Counted from the first letter of the stretch, positions 45,778-55,668 are shown. The stretch: DNA of 64,000 bases from Streptomyces chattanoogensis (GCF_001294335.1 NZ_LGKG01000112.1:124001-188000); one strand, 5' to 3'. Notes: generated from the sequence alone by a model not told the origin. Made by a program: numbers and translations.

Positions 45778-48342
45778 TTATGCGCGGTCGGACAGGTGCA
45801 GCGCGGACAGCAGGGTGTGTACGGAGGCGTCGGCGAGGTGCCGGGCGCGGGGTGCCGTCACCATGCCGTCGATATAGCTGAAGTTCCAGGCGAGTCGGCC
45901 GTGGCTGGTGAGGGCGGTGGCCACGAGGGCTCCCGTCACCGAAATGCCCGCGACGAGCTGGGTACCGGAGACGCGCCAGGGGCCCACCCGGTCGGGGAAG
46001 CCGTGGCGGCCGAGGTTGGAGAGGCACAGGTTGAGCGGGCCCTGTTCGTCCAGATAGCGCATGAAGGCCTCGCCGTCGGCCGGTGTCCTGGGCCCGGCCC
46101 GGTCCAGCAGGTTGACCAGGGACAGGTGTTCCGCACGCTGCCGGCGGTCCGCCAGGTCCCGGGCGATGGCGCGGGCCATGGGCCACAGGGGCGTGCCGGG
46201 CCGGTAGAGGACGCGGGAGGGAAGGGTGGCCGCGTAGGTGCCGGCCTCGTCGTAGGCGACGGCGGGGTCCAGTTCGCCGCGGAAGTCGAGCGGGGAACCG
46301 ATCGAGAAGTGGGCCGGCTCCGGTGTGCCCGCCTCCTGGGCGACGGCGGTCACCATGGCAGCGGCAAGGGCTCCGTGCACCGTGGTCCCGTGCCGCTTGC
46401 AGGCGTCCACGAGCAGCTCCAGCTGCCCGGCGGTGAGGGACCGGTGCACCATCCGGGTGCGCCGCCGTGCGAAGGGGACCGGCCGGCTGGGGGTGAGGCG
46501 CCGTGGCTGCAGCCGGCGGGCCTCCTCCGCGTCACGCTCCATCAGGGCCGCAAGAGCGGCGGCGCCCGCCTCGCCCCTGTGGGGGCGCGGAAGCAGATCC
46601 TCCGCGGCGGGCAGCGCCCGGCGCGACGTACGGGACGGCTCCTCGCCGGCGCTCAGCTGCGCGGCGATGTCGATCCACTCCCCGAGCACGGACAGCCCCG
46701 TCATGCCGTCGGCCATGCAGTGCGCCGCCGTGAGGAGGAGGTCATGGACGTCCGCCCCGCGCCCGGCGCCCTGTTGTGTGATCACGACGGCCCGCAGCAG
46801 GGGTCCGGTGCGCCAGTCGATGCCCTCGGCGAGCTCGTGCTCGTCGATCTCGCGTTGCCACCGTGCGTCCGCCTCGGGGTCGCCGGCCGGCACCTGGACG
46901 TGGCGCAGCGGGATGGGCCGTCCGCCCACCGGACGGAACGCGGGGGCTGCGCCCTCGTCGTCGCCGCTGATCGCGACGCGCAGCAGAGGGTGCCGGGCCT
47001 GGAGAACGTCCAGGGCGCGGCGCAGCAGCGGCAGCTCCAGGGGGCCGTGGAGCCGGGCCCGGATGACGCCGTTGAGCGGTGAGGTCCGGTCCGCGATCCA
47101 GTACCAGCGCTCCAGGGGGCTGAGGTTCCGGCGGACGCGGGGTTCGGGGTCCGGGATGCCGGGGAAGGTGAGGGCCTCCTCGTTCCGGCGGGCAAGTTCC
47201 TGACGGGCCGTCAACCTGAAGTAGTCGTCCCGGACCTTGCGCCGTTCGGGGGTGTCGGCCTGTTCGAGGTCACTCATCGACCGGGACGCGGCGACCATGG
47301 CCCGGGTGCGGTCGCGGCGGCGGTCCTCGTACGTCCGCAGGGCGAGCGGCAGATCGTCGCGCGCCCCGGGCTCGGCCAGGGTGTGGGCCAGGACGACGGC
47401 GTCCTCGATCGCCATGGCCGAGCCCTGGCCGAGGGTGGTCAGCATGGGGTGCGCGGCGTCGCCGAGCAGGGTGACGGGACCCTCTCCCCACCGCTCCAGG
47501 AAGGTGCGGTCGCGGGAGGGCACGGCGAGGATGTCCCCGGGCGGGGTGGCTTCGATCACGGCCCGGACCTCGTCGGCCCAGCCCGCGTAGGCCTGGGCGA
47601 TCTCGTCCTTGGTGCCGTCCCAGGCGTGCGAGCGGGCGGCGGGCATGTTCGTGGTGCCCCACCAGTAGGCGCGGCCGTGGCCGATGTCGACGAGGCCGAA
47701 GCGCTGTCCGCTGCCCCAGTAGTGGCGCACGCCGCCCGGGGCGAGGGCGGGGTGGCGGAAGGGGACGATGCCGAGCCAGCAGACATAGCCGCTGTCCTGA
47801 GACGTCTCGGGCCCGACCAGCCGGGCGCGGACGGCGGAGTGGAAGCCGTCGGCGCCGATGAGGAGGTCGCCGTGGGCGGAACTGCCGTCCTCGAAGCGGA
47901 CGGTGACGCCCGTGTCGCCGGTCTCGAAGCCGGTCGCGACGGCGCCCAGCCGGACGGGGCAGTCGGCGGCCGCGTCCAGCAGGGCCTCCTGCAGGTCCGA
48001 ACGGCTCAGGCAGACGCTGGGCGCGCCCGCCTTCTCGCAGACCTCCTTGAACGGCAGGTCCCTGATCTCCCGGCCGCGGTGGTCCAGGACCGTGAAGGAC
48101 TCCACGACCCGGCCGCGCTTGTCCAGGCCGAGGTCGATGCCCAGCGTGGCGAGCGCGGTGACGGCGTTGGACATCACCGACAAACCGGAACCGGCGGCGC
48201 GCAGCTCGGTGGCGCGCTCGTACACCGCCACCTCGATGCCGACCCGCCGGAGGGCGACGGCGCAGGTCAGTCCGCCGATACCGGCTCCGATGACGAGGGC
48301 CTTCACCGGCCAGTCGCCTGGCATTGCCGACTTACGTGACAT
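45778..48342 (-). CDS. FAD monooxygenase fused to PapA5/condensation-type acyltransferase
   Basis: This 854-residue protein starts at ATG 48342 (GAGGAG upstream), 4 bp after the NRPS stop. Residues about 8-400 are a class A flavin monooxygenase: VIGAGIGGLTCAVALRRVG (FAD), LIGADGFHSAVR (DG motif) and LLGDAAHPMLTTLGQG (GD motif). From about residue 420 a second domain begins with NLSPLERWYWIADRTSPLNG, typical of PapA5-like acyltransferases related to NRPS condensation domains. It contains the active-site H-x3-D-G as AAHCMADG (about 539) and closes with LSNLGRHGFPDR. The two parts are joined in one frame without a stop. It may hydroxylate the peptide and then acylate it. I do not know a described protein with this order. 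Confidence 0.88.
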   Translation of the reverse strand: MSRKSAMPGDWPVKALVIGAGIGGLTCAVALRRVGIEVAVYERATELRAAGSGLSVMSNAVTALATLGIDLGLDKRGRVVESFTVLDHRGREIRDLPFKEVCEKAGAPSVCLSRSDLQEALLDAAADCPVRLGAVATGFETGDTGVTVRFEDGSSAHGDLLIGADGFHSAVRARLVGPETSQDSGYVCWLGIVPFRHPALAPGGVRHYWGSGQRFGLVDIGHGRAYWWGTTNMPAARSHAWDGTKDEIAQAYAGWADEVRAVIEATPPGDILAVPSRDRTFLERWGEGPVTLLGDAAHPMLTTLGQGSAMAIEDAVVLAHTLAEPGARDDLPLALRTYEDRRRDRTRAMVAASRSMSDLEQADTPERRKVRDDYFRLTARQELARRNEEALTFPGIPDPEPRVRRNLSPLERWYWIADRTSPLNGVIRARLHGPLELPLLRRALDVLQARHPLLRVAISGDDEGAAPAFRPVGGRPIPLRHVQVPAGDPEADARWQREIDEHELAEGIDWRTGPLLRAVVITQQGAGRGADVHDLLLTAAHCMADGMTGLSVLGEWIDIAAQLSAGEEPSRTSRRALPAAEDLLPRPHRGEAGAAALAALMERDAEEARRLQPRRLTPSRPVPFARRRTRMVHRSLTAGQLELLVDACKRHGTTVHGALAAAMVTAVAQEAGTPEPAHFSIGSPLDFRGELDPAVAYDEAGTYAATLPSRVLYRPGTPLWPMARAIARDLADRRQRAEHLSLVNLLDRAGPRTPADGEAFMRYLDEQGPLNLCLSNLGRHGFPDRVGPWRVSGTQLVAGISVTGALVATALTSHGRLAWNFSYIDGMVTAPRARHLADASVHTLLSALHLSDRA

Positions 48343-48346
48343 GTGG

Positions 48347-51300
48347 TCAGTTCTCCTCGGGGGATCCGGCATCGGGGGATCCGGCCGGGCCGGATCCGAT
48401 CAGGTCGGCGACCGTTCTCGCCACTTGCGCCACGTGCGGTTCTTCCATGATCGAGAGGTGGTCACCGGGCACGCTGACGACCTGGAGCGGGCCGTCGGTC
48501 ATCGCGCTCCAGCCGTTGGCCGGGTCCGCGTGGCGGCTTCCGGCGGCGCCGTGCATCGCGGCGAGGACGTCCGGCAGCGGTTCCATGGCCCGGATCAGGG
48601 TGAGGCCCTGGTCCCCGGGCCCGGGCCGGTAGTCCAGCGCCGCCTGCCAGTTCGCCCGGTAGACGCGGAAGAGCCGGCGTATGACGGCCCCCGAACTGCC
48701 GGCCGGCAGCACACCCGCATCGGTCGCGAGACGGGCGATATGGTCGAACTTCTCCTCCAGCGAGGTCAGTTCGTCGGGTATGGCCTCCATCGGGGAGTCG
48801 CCGCCGCGCTCCAGCCAGAGCAGTTCCCAGAAGAACCACCCCAGCAGTGCGTCGTCGGCGTGGCGGGGACGCTCTCCCTGGGTCAGCGCGGTCGTGTCCA
48901 GGAGCACCAGCCGGGCCACGTCCTCACCCGAGGCCCGCAGCCGGCGGGCCATCTCGAAGGCGACGAAACCGCCGAAGGACCACCCGCCGAGGGTGTACGG
49001 ACCGTGCGGCTGCACCCTCCGCAGCGCGGCGAGGTAACTGTCCGCGATCTCCTCCACGGTGCGCAGCGGCGTGGTGCCGGGGTCCGCCCCGGCCGCCTGG
49101 AGCGCGTACAGCGGCTGATCGTCCGGAAGGTGCCGGGCGAAGCGTACGTAGCACAGGACATTGCCGCCCATGGGATGGACCAGGAACAGCGGCGGGCGGG
49201 TGCCCTCCGGGCGGATGGGCACCAGGGGGTCGTACGCCGCGACCGCGCCGCCCGCGCGCAGCCGTGCGGCGAGCCCGGACACGGTGGGGGCCGCGATGAA
49301 CTCGGACAGCGGGATGTTCACCCCGTAGCGCTGCTCGATCCGGACCACCAGCCGCATCGCGGTGAGGGACGTGCCGCCCAGGTCGAAGAGGCTGTCGTGC
49401 ACGCCGACGGCGGGCCGTTGCAGCAGGTCCGCCAGCATCTCGGCCAGCGCGCGTTCGTAGGCGTCGCCCGGCCCGGCCCCGGTGGCTTCAGTGGTGGGGG
49501 CGAGCGGGATCCGGCGCAGGGCGGCGTCGTCCCGCTTCCCGCTGGGGGTCAGCGGGAGGTGGGTCACCCATTGCAGGTGGGCGGGCACCATGTGGTCGGG
49601 CAGCGTGGTGCGCAGCCGCCTGCGGATGCCGGCCAGGTCCGCGGCGGTGCCTTCGCCGACGAGGAAGGCCGCGAGGAGGCATTCGCCGTTCCCCTGCTGC
49701 CGGGCCACGACCGCGGCGTCGCGCAGGCCCGGGTACCGCCGGGCGAGACCGGTGACGGCCAGCTCCACCTCGGCGAGTTCGACGCGGAAACCGCGCACCT
49801 TGACCTGGGTGTCGGCCCGGCCGGCGTAGGCGATCGTCCCGTCGGGCAGCACCAGGCCGAGGTCCCCGGTGTCGTAGAGCATGCGGTCCTGGCCCGCGAA
49901 GGGATGCGGGACGAAGCGCTCCTTGGTGAGGTCGGGGCGGCCTTCGTAGCCGTCGGCCAGGCAGCTGCCGCCGAGGTGGATGGTGCCGCGCGCTCCGGCG
50001 GGCACCGGGCGCAGCCGGTCGTCCAGCACATGGGCCTCGGCGCCGTCGACGGGGCGGCCGATCGGGGGCAGCGCCGGGAAGGCCGCCGGATCCCCGGTCA
50101 TGGTGAAGGCGGTGGCGACATGGGTCTCCGTCGGCCCGTACTGGTTCTCCAGGACGGCGCCCGGGAGCGCGGCGCACAGCCTGCGGATCTCCTGGGTGAC
50201 GCGCAGCTGTTCGCCGGAGGAGATCAGCACCCGCAGCGCACGGGGCGTGATGCCCAGCGCCTGTGCGGTCTCGGCCAGTTGCTGGAGTGCCACGTAGGGG
50301 AGGAAGACCCGCTCGATGCCCGCGCGGTCGATCAGCCGCAGCAGTTCCGGCATATCGCGCCGCTCGGCGTCGCCCACCAGGTGCAGCGTGCCGCCGGAGC
50401 ACAGCGTGGAGAAGATCTCCTGGAAGGAGACGTCGAAGCTCAGCGGCGCGTACTGGAGGGTGACGCCGCCCGTGGCGCCGCTGGTGGCCGCTGTCTGCCA
50501 GGCGACCAGGCCGGCCAGGGAACGGTGCGGCATGGCCACGCCCTTGGGCCGGCCGGTGGAGCCGGAGGTGAAGAGGACGTAGGCGGTGCTGTCGGCGGGG
50601 ATCTGTGCCGGTGGCTCCGCGCCGGGGTCCGTGGCCGGACCGGTCAGCGACTCGGCGGGCAGCAGCAGCGACGGGTCACCGGCCAGGTGGGCATGGGGAG
50701 CGTCGGCGATGACGCGGAAGGGCCGGGCCGCCTCCAGCATCGTGGCCAGCCGCCGGGCGGGGTAGCCGACGTCCAGCGGCACCACGGCGCACCCGGCCCG
50801 CAGCACGCCCAGGAGCACGGCGACCGTCTGCGGTGAGCGGTCCATGGCGATCCCGATCCGGGCCCGCGGCGGGGCTCCGAGCGCGCACAGCCGCCGGGCC
50901 ACCCGGTCTGCCGCCCCGGCCAGCCGTGCGTAGCTCCACCGCTCCTCACCGCTCACCACGGCCGTCGCGTCCGGAGTGCGGGCGGCCTGGCGTGTGAAGC
51001 GTTCGACGACCGTGGGACGGGGCGTGGTGCGGGCGAGGACCGGCCGGTCGGCGAGGAAGGCGAAGTCGGGCTCCGCGTGCGGGTCCGTCACCATCCTCCG
51101 CAGGATCTTGCGGTACCCGTCGGCGAAGAGGCGGGCCTGGCCGGCGGAGAATCCGTCGCCGTCGATCCGCAGCCATACGCGTCCGCCGTCCGGTTCGGTG
51201 ACCGCGTTCACCAGGAGCCGGAAACTGGTCTCTTCCCAGGTCCGGAAGTCCCGCAGCCGTATGCCCGGGAGGCGGAGGACCTCGGACAGCTGGTGGAAGT

Positions 51301-54300
51301 GCACATAGTTGAAGGCGGTGTCCAGGACCGGGCCGCCGTGGTCCTCCTGGACGGCGCTCAGCGGGTAGCGGCGGTGGGGGTGGCCGTCCTGTTCCTGCCG
51401 GAAGGCCTCGCGCGCCACGTCCAGCCAGGTGGCCTGCGCGACGTCGAGACGCAGGGGCACCGTGTTCAGGAAGAGCCCGGCGGTGCGTTCCGCATGGGCG
51501 AGCTCGGGCCGGCCATGGGTGATCAGTCCGGTGGTCACGTCGTGAGTGCCGGTCGACCCGGCAGACCCGGTAAGCCCGGTAGACCCGGTGAACCCGTTGA
51601 ACATGGCCAGTGTCAGGCAGTGCGCCGCGAAGAGCACGGACTTCACCGGCAGCTGGTGCGCGGCGGCGAACTGCCGTACCTGTGCGACGAGTTCGCCGGA
51701 CAGGTCGGCGCGGTGCGTGGCCGGCTCCTGGCCGGTACCGGGCAGATGCGCCCGGAACGCTTCGATCCGGAGGGGTTCGCAGCCGGCCAGCTTCTCCTTC
51801 CAGTACCGTCGCGCCTCCGCGGACCCCAGGGCGGCCAGCTCCTCCTGTACGTGGGACGCCGCCGAGGGCGACGGGGTGCCGTCGACGGGGCCGATGCCCA
51901 GCCCCAGGCGGTGCGCGTAGTCCTGCAGGAGTTCCTGGAGGAGGTTCGCCACGCTGCCGCCGTCGAGCAGGGCGTGGTGGAAGCTGAGGACCAGGTCGAC
52001 GGTGCCGGGCCGGATGTGCGCCCGGAAGAGGTACAGCGGCGCCCGTTCGACGGCGTAGGCGTGGCGGCGGCGTTCCTCGATGTGCGCGCGGATCTCGGCG
52101 TCGGCCGCGGCGGCATCGAGCGGGCGCAGATCGACGACGTCCAGGCCGCCGGGCGCCTGCGGGCGGACGATCTGCAACGGCTCGGAGCAGCCCGCCAGGT
52201 CGAAGGCGGAGCGCAGCGCCGGATGCCTCGCCACCAGCCCGTCGAACGACCGGCGGAACGCGTCCTCGTCCCAGGGGAGTTCGAGGGTGTACCGGAAGAC
52301 GTCCTTGTAGGTGGCGGAGCTCTCGTGACGGCGGCTGTGGTAGAGCAGGCCGAGCTGGAGCCGGGTGAGCGGCCAGGCGTCCTCGGCGCCGTCCAGACGG
52401 GCCCGGTCCCTGCCGGACACGAGGGCGAACGGGGCCGGGGCGTCGTCGCTCCCGGGCGCTGTCCGGCTCTCGACGCGGGTGGCCAGCCCCGCCACCGTGG
52501 GGTTGCGGACGAGGTCGGTGAGGGAGAAGCGCAGGCCCCGTGCCTCGGCCTGGGCGCGCACCGTGAGCATGAGGATCGAGTCGCCGCCGAGGGTGAAGTA
52601 GTCGTCGTGGACGCCGACGGTCTCCCGGTCCAGTACCCCGGCCCAGATCTCGGCCAGGGCGGCCTCGGTGCGGTTGCGCGGCTGCCCGTCGGCGGCGGTG
52701 TCCGCGGTGTCCTGGGGCGGGGGCAGCGCGCGGCGGTCGGCCTTTCCGTTGGGGGTCAGTGGAATGGCGTCGATCCGTACGAAGTGGGCCGGGACCATGA
52801 ACGCCGGCAGCGTTCGTGCGAGCAGTTCGCGCAGCCGTGCGGGGGCGATGGCGGCGTCGGCGACGTAGTAACCGACGAGGTGGGTGCCGCGGGCGGCGGT
52901 GGTGCGGTCCACGACGAGGGCGTCGCGGATGCCGGGGACCGCGCGCAGGGCGCCCGCCACCTCGCCCGGCTCCACGCGATTGCCCCGGATCTTGACCTGG
53001 CCGTCGATCCGTCCGAGGTACTCCAGGGTGCCGTCCGCCAGCCATCGTGCGAGGTCACCGGTGCGGTAGAGGCGGCCGTCCGGTACGAACGGGTCGGGGA
53101 CGAACTTCTCGGCGGTCAGTTCCGGGCGGTCCAGGTAGCCCCGGGCGACACCGGCTCCGCCGATGCACAGCTCACCGGCGACACCCACCGGCTGCGGCAG
53201 ATCGCCGGGGCCCAGTACGTACAGCCGGGTGTTGTCGATCGGCCGGCCGATCGGGACCCGGGTGACGCTCCGGGCGGGATCGGCCGGGCAGTCGTAGGAC
53301 GAGACGTCGACCGTGGCCTCGGTCGGCCCGTACAGGTTCACCAGCCGGACGGGACGCTCCGCGCGGGGTGTGGTCAAGACGCGGTGGAACTGCTCGACCC
53401 GTTCCGGCGGCAGGGCCTCGCCGCTGCAGAAGACGTAGCGCAGGGAACGTAAGCCCTCCGGTGCCTCCGGTAACTCCTGGAGCAGGTCGAGGAACGGTCC
53501 GAGCATCGAGGGCACGAAGTGCACGACGCTGACCCGCCGTTCACGGACGGTCCGCAGGATCTCCCGCGGATCCTGCTGGCCACCGGGCGGCAGCAGGGCC
53601 ACCGCGGCGCCCTCGACGGCCCACCAGAACAGCTCCCACACCGACACGTCGAAGGAGACCGGGGTCTTCTGCAGCAGAACGTCGCCGTCGCCGAGCGGAT
53701 AGCGGCGCTGCATCCATGCGAGGCGGTTGACCACACTGTGGTGCTCCACCATCACGCCCTTGGGCCGGCCGGTGGAGCCGGAGGTGTAGATGACGTAGGC
53801 CAGGTCCCGGGAGCCGGCGAGCGGTGGGAGCGGGGCGCCGCTGCCGTGCAGCAGCTCCTCGACATGCCGCACCTTCGCGCCTTCTGCTGCCCCGGTGGCC
53901 GGGCCGTCGCCGTCCACGATCACGACCTTGGCGCGGCTGTCCGCCAGCAGGAACCGCACGCGTTCGGCCGGGTAGCCGCGGTCCACCGGTACGTAGGCGC
54001 CTCCGGCCTTCAGTGTGCCGAGGAGCGCCACCAGCAGCTGCGGCCCCCGCTCCATCATCACCGCGACCCGGTCGTCCGGGCCGACGCCCTCGTCGCGCAG
54101 GGCCCGGGCGACCCGGTTGGCGCGCTCGTCCAGTTCGGCGTAGGTCAGGGTCTCGCCCGTGGCGCCGATGACGGCGGTCTGCCCGGGGCGGCGGGCGGCC
54201 TGCTCCTCGAACAGGCCGTGGAGCGTGGCCTCGTCCGCGTACGGCACCTCCGGGCCGTGGCTGCGTACCGCGGTGAGGTCCCGGTGTTCGGCGGGCTCCA

Positions 54301-55666
54301 GCATCGGGACGGCCGACGCGGGCCGGTCCAGCATGTCCACGCCGCGCTCGAGCAGCGTCCTGAGGTGGCCGGCGACCGAGGCGATGGGCAGGTCCTCGTC
54401 GAACACGTCGAGGGCGTAGTCCAGGGCGATGTGCAGGTCGGCGGTGTCGTCGAAGGCGCACACGAGGACGCCCAGGGCGTCCTGTTCGTGCGAGGGGGCC
54501 ATCATGGCCGTCTGCCGTTCGACTCCCGGTATCGGTGCCGGGCGCGACCAGTGCAGATAGGAGACCGTCACGTCGAAGAGCCGGCGGGGGCCCTGCGCGG
54601 ACGGGGGCAGTTGGCGCAGGACGTCGCCCAGCGAGAGCCGTTCGTGGCTCCGGAGCGCACGGGTCGCCTCCTGGGTCGCGGCGACCAGTTCCCGCACCGT
54701 CCGCCCGCCGGGTGCCGCCACCCGCAGCGGAAGGGTGTTGGCGAACTGGCCGAGGACGGCCTTGTGGTGAGGCTCCGGCCGGTTGAGGAAGGGGATGCCG
54801 AGGACCACTTCCTCGCTGCGGTGCAGCCGTGTCAGCCAGGTGCCGAACATGGTGGCCAGGTACGCGAACGGCGAGAGGCCGGCGGCGCGGACCCGGTCGG
54901 CGAGAGCGCCCCCGACGACGAACGAGTGGCGGCCGCGCCCGCTGCCGCCCCATGCACGGAGGAAGAGCGCGGGCGCCACGCCGGCGAGGGCCTCCCGGTG
55001 GAAGGCACGGTCCCGGTCGCCGTCGGCGCCGGCGCGGTAGGCGGCTTCCTCGTCGACGAACGCGAGGTAGGAGGACGGCTCGCGAGGGCCGGTGTGCTCA
55101 GGGCCGGGGTGCTCACGGACGTCGCCCGTGGCCCGCGCGTAGTCCTCGAGGATCTCGTGGCTCAGCCGGTCGACGGTCCAGCCGTCGGCGACGATGTGGT
55201 GCGCCTTGATGTGCAGATGCGTGACGTCCGGGCTCTCCCGCAGCAGCGTGGCTTCGACCAGGGAGCCGCCGTCCGTGAGCGGCAGCGCCGTCGCCATCGA
55301 GCGCCGCATCCACGCGGCACACGCGGCGTCCGGATCGGGCTCCTGAGAGAGGTCGATGCCGCTGACCCGGATGTTCCCGCCCGCCACCCACTGGAACGGC
55401 GTCCCCGCGCGCTCGCCGAACCGCAGCCGGAAGGTCTCGTGGCGGTGCAGCGCGCGCTCGGTGCACTCGGCGAGCACGCCATGGTCGACGCCGCCGCGCA
55501 GACGTTCATGGAGGACGCAGTTGAACTGCGGTGATCCCGGAGCCTGAGAACCGGCGGCCCAGATGTCCCGCTGATACGCCGTCAGCGGGCTCTGTGCATG
55601 TTCCGGCACCTGCGTTCCACGGAGGGCTGCCCGGGCAGCCGCGGTCCTCGTCATGATCAACATCAT
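48347..55666 (-). CDS. Two-module nonribosomal peptide synthetase, C-A-T-C-A-T-TE
   Basis: This protein is about 2439 residues. Order with approximate residues: C1 (25-450, HHIVADG at 160), A1 (480-970, YTSGSTGRPKG at 629), T1 (LGGDSI at 1024), C2 (1075-1510, FHHALLDG at 1230), A2 (1554-2040), T2 (LGGTSL at 2094), TE (2150-2420, GWSFGG at 2230). The A1 pocket reads D-V-W-H-F-S-L-V-D-K, the EntF-type serine code. A2 reads about D-V-Q-F-I-S-Q-V-A-K, nearest proline codes but uncertain. C1 begins like EntF starter condensation domains, so an acyl or aryl starter in trans is possible. Two TTA codons at plus-strand 53471-53473 and 53450-53452 imply bldA dependence. ATG 55666 is chosen; ATG 55654 is the alternative. 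No MbtH gene is visible. Confidence 0.92.
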   Translation of the reverse strand: MMLIMTRTAAARAALRGTQVPEHAQSPLTAYQRDIWAAGSQAPGSPQFNCVLHERLRGGVDHGVLAECTERALHRHETFRLRFGERAGTPFQWVAGGNIRVSGIDLSQEPDPDAACAAWMRRSMATALPLTDGGSLVEATLLRESPDVTHLHIKAHHIVADGWTVDRLSHEILEDYARATGDVREHPGPEHTGPREPSSYLAFVDEEAAYRAGADGDRDRAFHREALAGVAPALFLRAWGGSGRGRHSFVVGGALADRVRAAGLSPFAYLATMFGTWLTRLHRSEEVVLGIPFLNRPEPHHKAVLGQFANTLPLRVAAPGGRTVRELVAATQEATRALRSHERLSLGDVLRQLPPSAQGPRRLFDVTVSYLHWSRPAPIPGVERQTAMMAPSHEQDALGVLVCAFDDTADLHIALDYALDVFDEDLPIASVAGHLRTLLERGVDMLDRPASAVPMLEPAEHRDLTAVRSHGPEVPYADEATLHGLFEEQAARRPGQTAVIGATGETLTYAELDERANRVARALRDEGVGPDDRVAVMMERGPQLLVALLGTLKAGGAYVPVDRGYPAERVRFLLADSRAKVVIVDGDGPATGAAEGAKVRHVEELLHGSGAPLPPLAGSRDLAYVIYTSGSTGRPKGVMVEHHSVVNRLAWMQRRYPLGDGDVLLQKTPVSFDVSVWELFWWAVEGAAVALLPPGGQQDPREILRTVRERRVSVVHFVPSMLGPFLDLLQELPEAPEGLRSLRYVFCSGEALPPERVEQFHRVLTTPRAERPVRLVNLYGPTEATVDVSSYDCPADPARSVTRVPIGRPIDNTRLYVLGPGDLPQPVGVAGELCIGGAGVARGYLDRPELTAEKFVPDPFVPDGRLYRTGDLARWLADGTLEYLGRIDGQVKIRGNRVEPGEVAGALRAVPGIRDALVVDRTTAARGTHLVGYYVADAAIAPARLRELLARTLPAFMVPAHFVRIDAIPLTPNGKADRRALPPPQDTADTAADGQPRNRTEAALAEIWAGVLDRETVGVHDDYFTLGGDSILMLTVRAQAEARGLRFSLTDLVRNPTVAGLATRVESRTAPGSDDAPAPFALVSGRDRARLDGAEDAWPLTRLQLGLLYHSRRHESSATYKDVFRYTLELPWDEDAFRRSFDGLVARHPALRSAFDLAGCSEPLQIVRPQAPGGLDVVDLRPLDAAAADAEIRAHIEERRRHAYAVERAPLYLFRAHIRPGTVDLVLSFHHALLDGGSVANLLQELLQDYAHRLGLGIGPVDGTPSPSAASHVQEELAALGSAEARRYWKEKLAGCEPLRIEAFRAHLPGTGQEPATHRADLSGELVAQVRQFAAAHQLPVKSVLFAAHCLTLAMFNGFTGSTGLTGSAGSTGTHDVTTGLITHGRPELAHAERTAGLFLNTVPLRLDVAQATWLDVAREAFRQEQDGHPHRRYPLSAVQEDHGGPVLDTAFNYVHFHQLSEVLRLPGIRLRDFRTWEETSFRLLVNAVTEPDGGRVWLRIDGDGFSAGQARLFADGYRKILRRMVTDPHAEPDFAFLADRPVLARTTPRPTVVERFTRQAARTPDATAVVSGEERWSYARLAGAADRVARRLCALGAPPRARIGIAMDRSPQTVAVLLGVLRAGCAVVPLDVGYPARRLATMLEAARPFRVIADAPHAHLAGDPSLLLPAESLTGPATDPGAEPPAQIPADSTAYVLFTSGSTGRPKGVAMPHRSLAGLVAWQTAATSGATGGVTLQYAPLSFDVSFQEIFSTLCSGGTLHLVGDAERRDMPELLRLIDRAGIERVFLPYVALQQLAETAQALGITPRALRVLISSGEQLRVTQEIRRLCAALPGAVLENQYGPTETHVATAFTMTGDPAAFPALPPIGRPVDGAEAHVLDDRLRPVPAGARGTIHLGGSCLADGYEGRPDLTKERFVPHPFAGQDRMLYDTGDLGLVLPDGTIAYAGRADTQVKVRGFRVELAEVELAVTGLARRYPGLRDAAVVARQQGNGECLLAAFLVGEGTAADLAGIRRRLRTTLPDHMVPAHLQWVTHLPLTPSGKRDDAALRRIPLAPTTEATGAGPGDAYERALAEMLADLLQRPAVGVHDSLFDLGGTSLTAMRLVVRIEQRYGVNIPLSEFIAAPTVSGLAARLRAGGAVAAYDPLVPIRPEGTRPPLFLVHPMGGNVLCYVRFARHLPDDQPLYALQAAGADPGTTPLRTVEEIADSYLAALRRVQPHGPYTLGGWSFGGFVAFEMARRLRASGEDVARLVLLDTTALTQGERPRHADDALLGWFFWELLWLERGGDSPMEAIPDELTSLEEKFDHIARLATDAGVLPAGSSGAVIRRLFRVYRANWQAALDYRPGPGDQGLTLIRAMEPLPDVLAAMHGAAGSRHADPANGWSAMTDGPLQVVSVPGDHLSIMEEPHVAQVARTVADLIGSGPAGSPDAGSPEEN

Positions 55667-55668
55667 GC

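Noticed and set aside
47858..50836. A 992-codon plus-strand frame within the NRPS and monooxygenase genes
   Set aside because: It is the complementary frame of two genes with clear catalytic motifs and shows no motif of its own.
51541..51600. Repetitive ACCCGG-type sequence in the second C domain, considered as a repeat element
   Set aside because: It encodes an in-frame Thr-Gly/Ser-Gly linker (TGSTGLTGSAGSTG) of the NRPS; it is low-complexity coding sequence, not a mobile repeat.
49021..52880. Other TAA triplets on the plus strand of the NRPS that might be TTA codons
   Set aside because: At about 49034, 51572 and 52867 the triplets fall across codon boundaries (Ser-Tyr, Leu-Thr, Gly-Tyr), so they are not leucine TTA codons.
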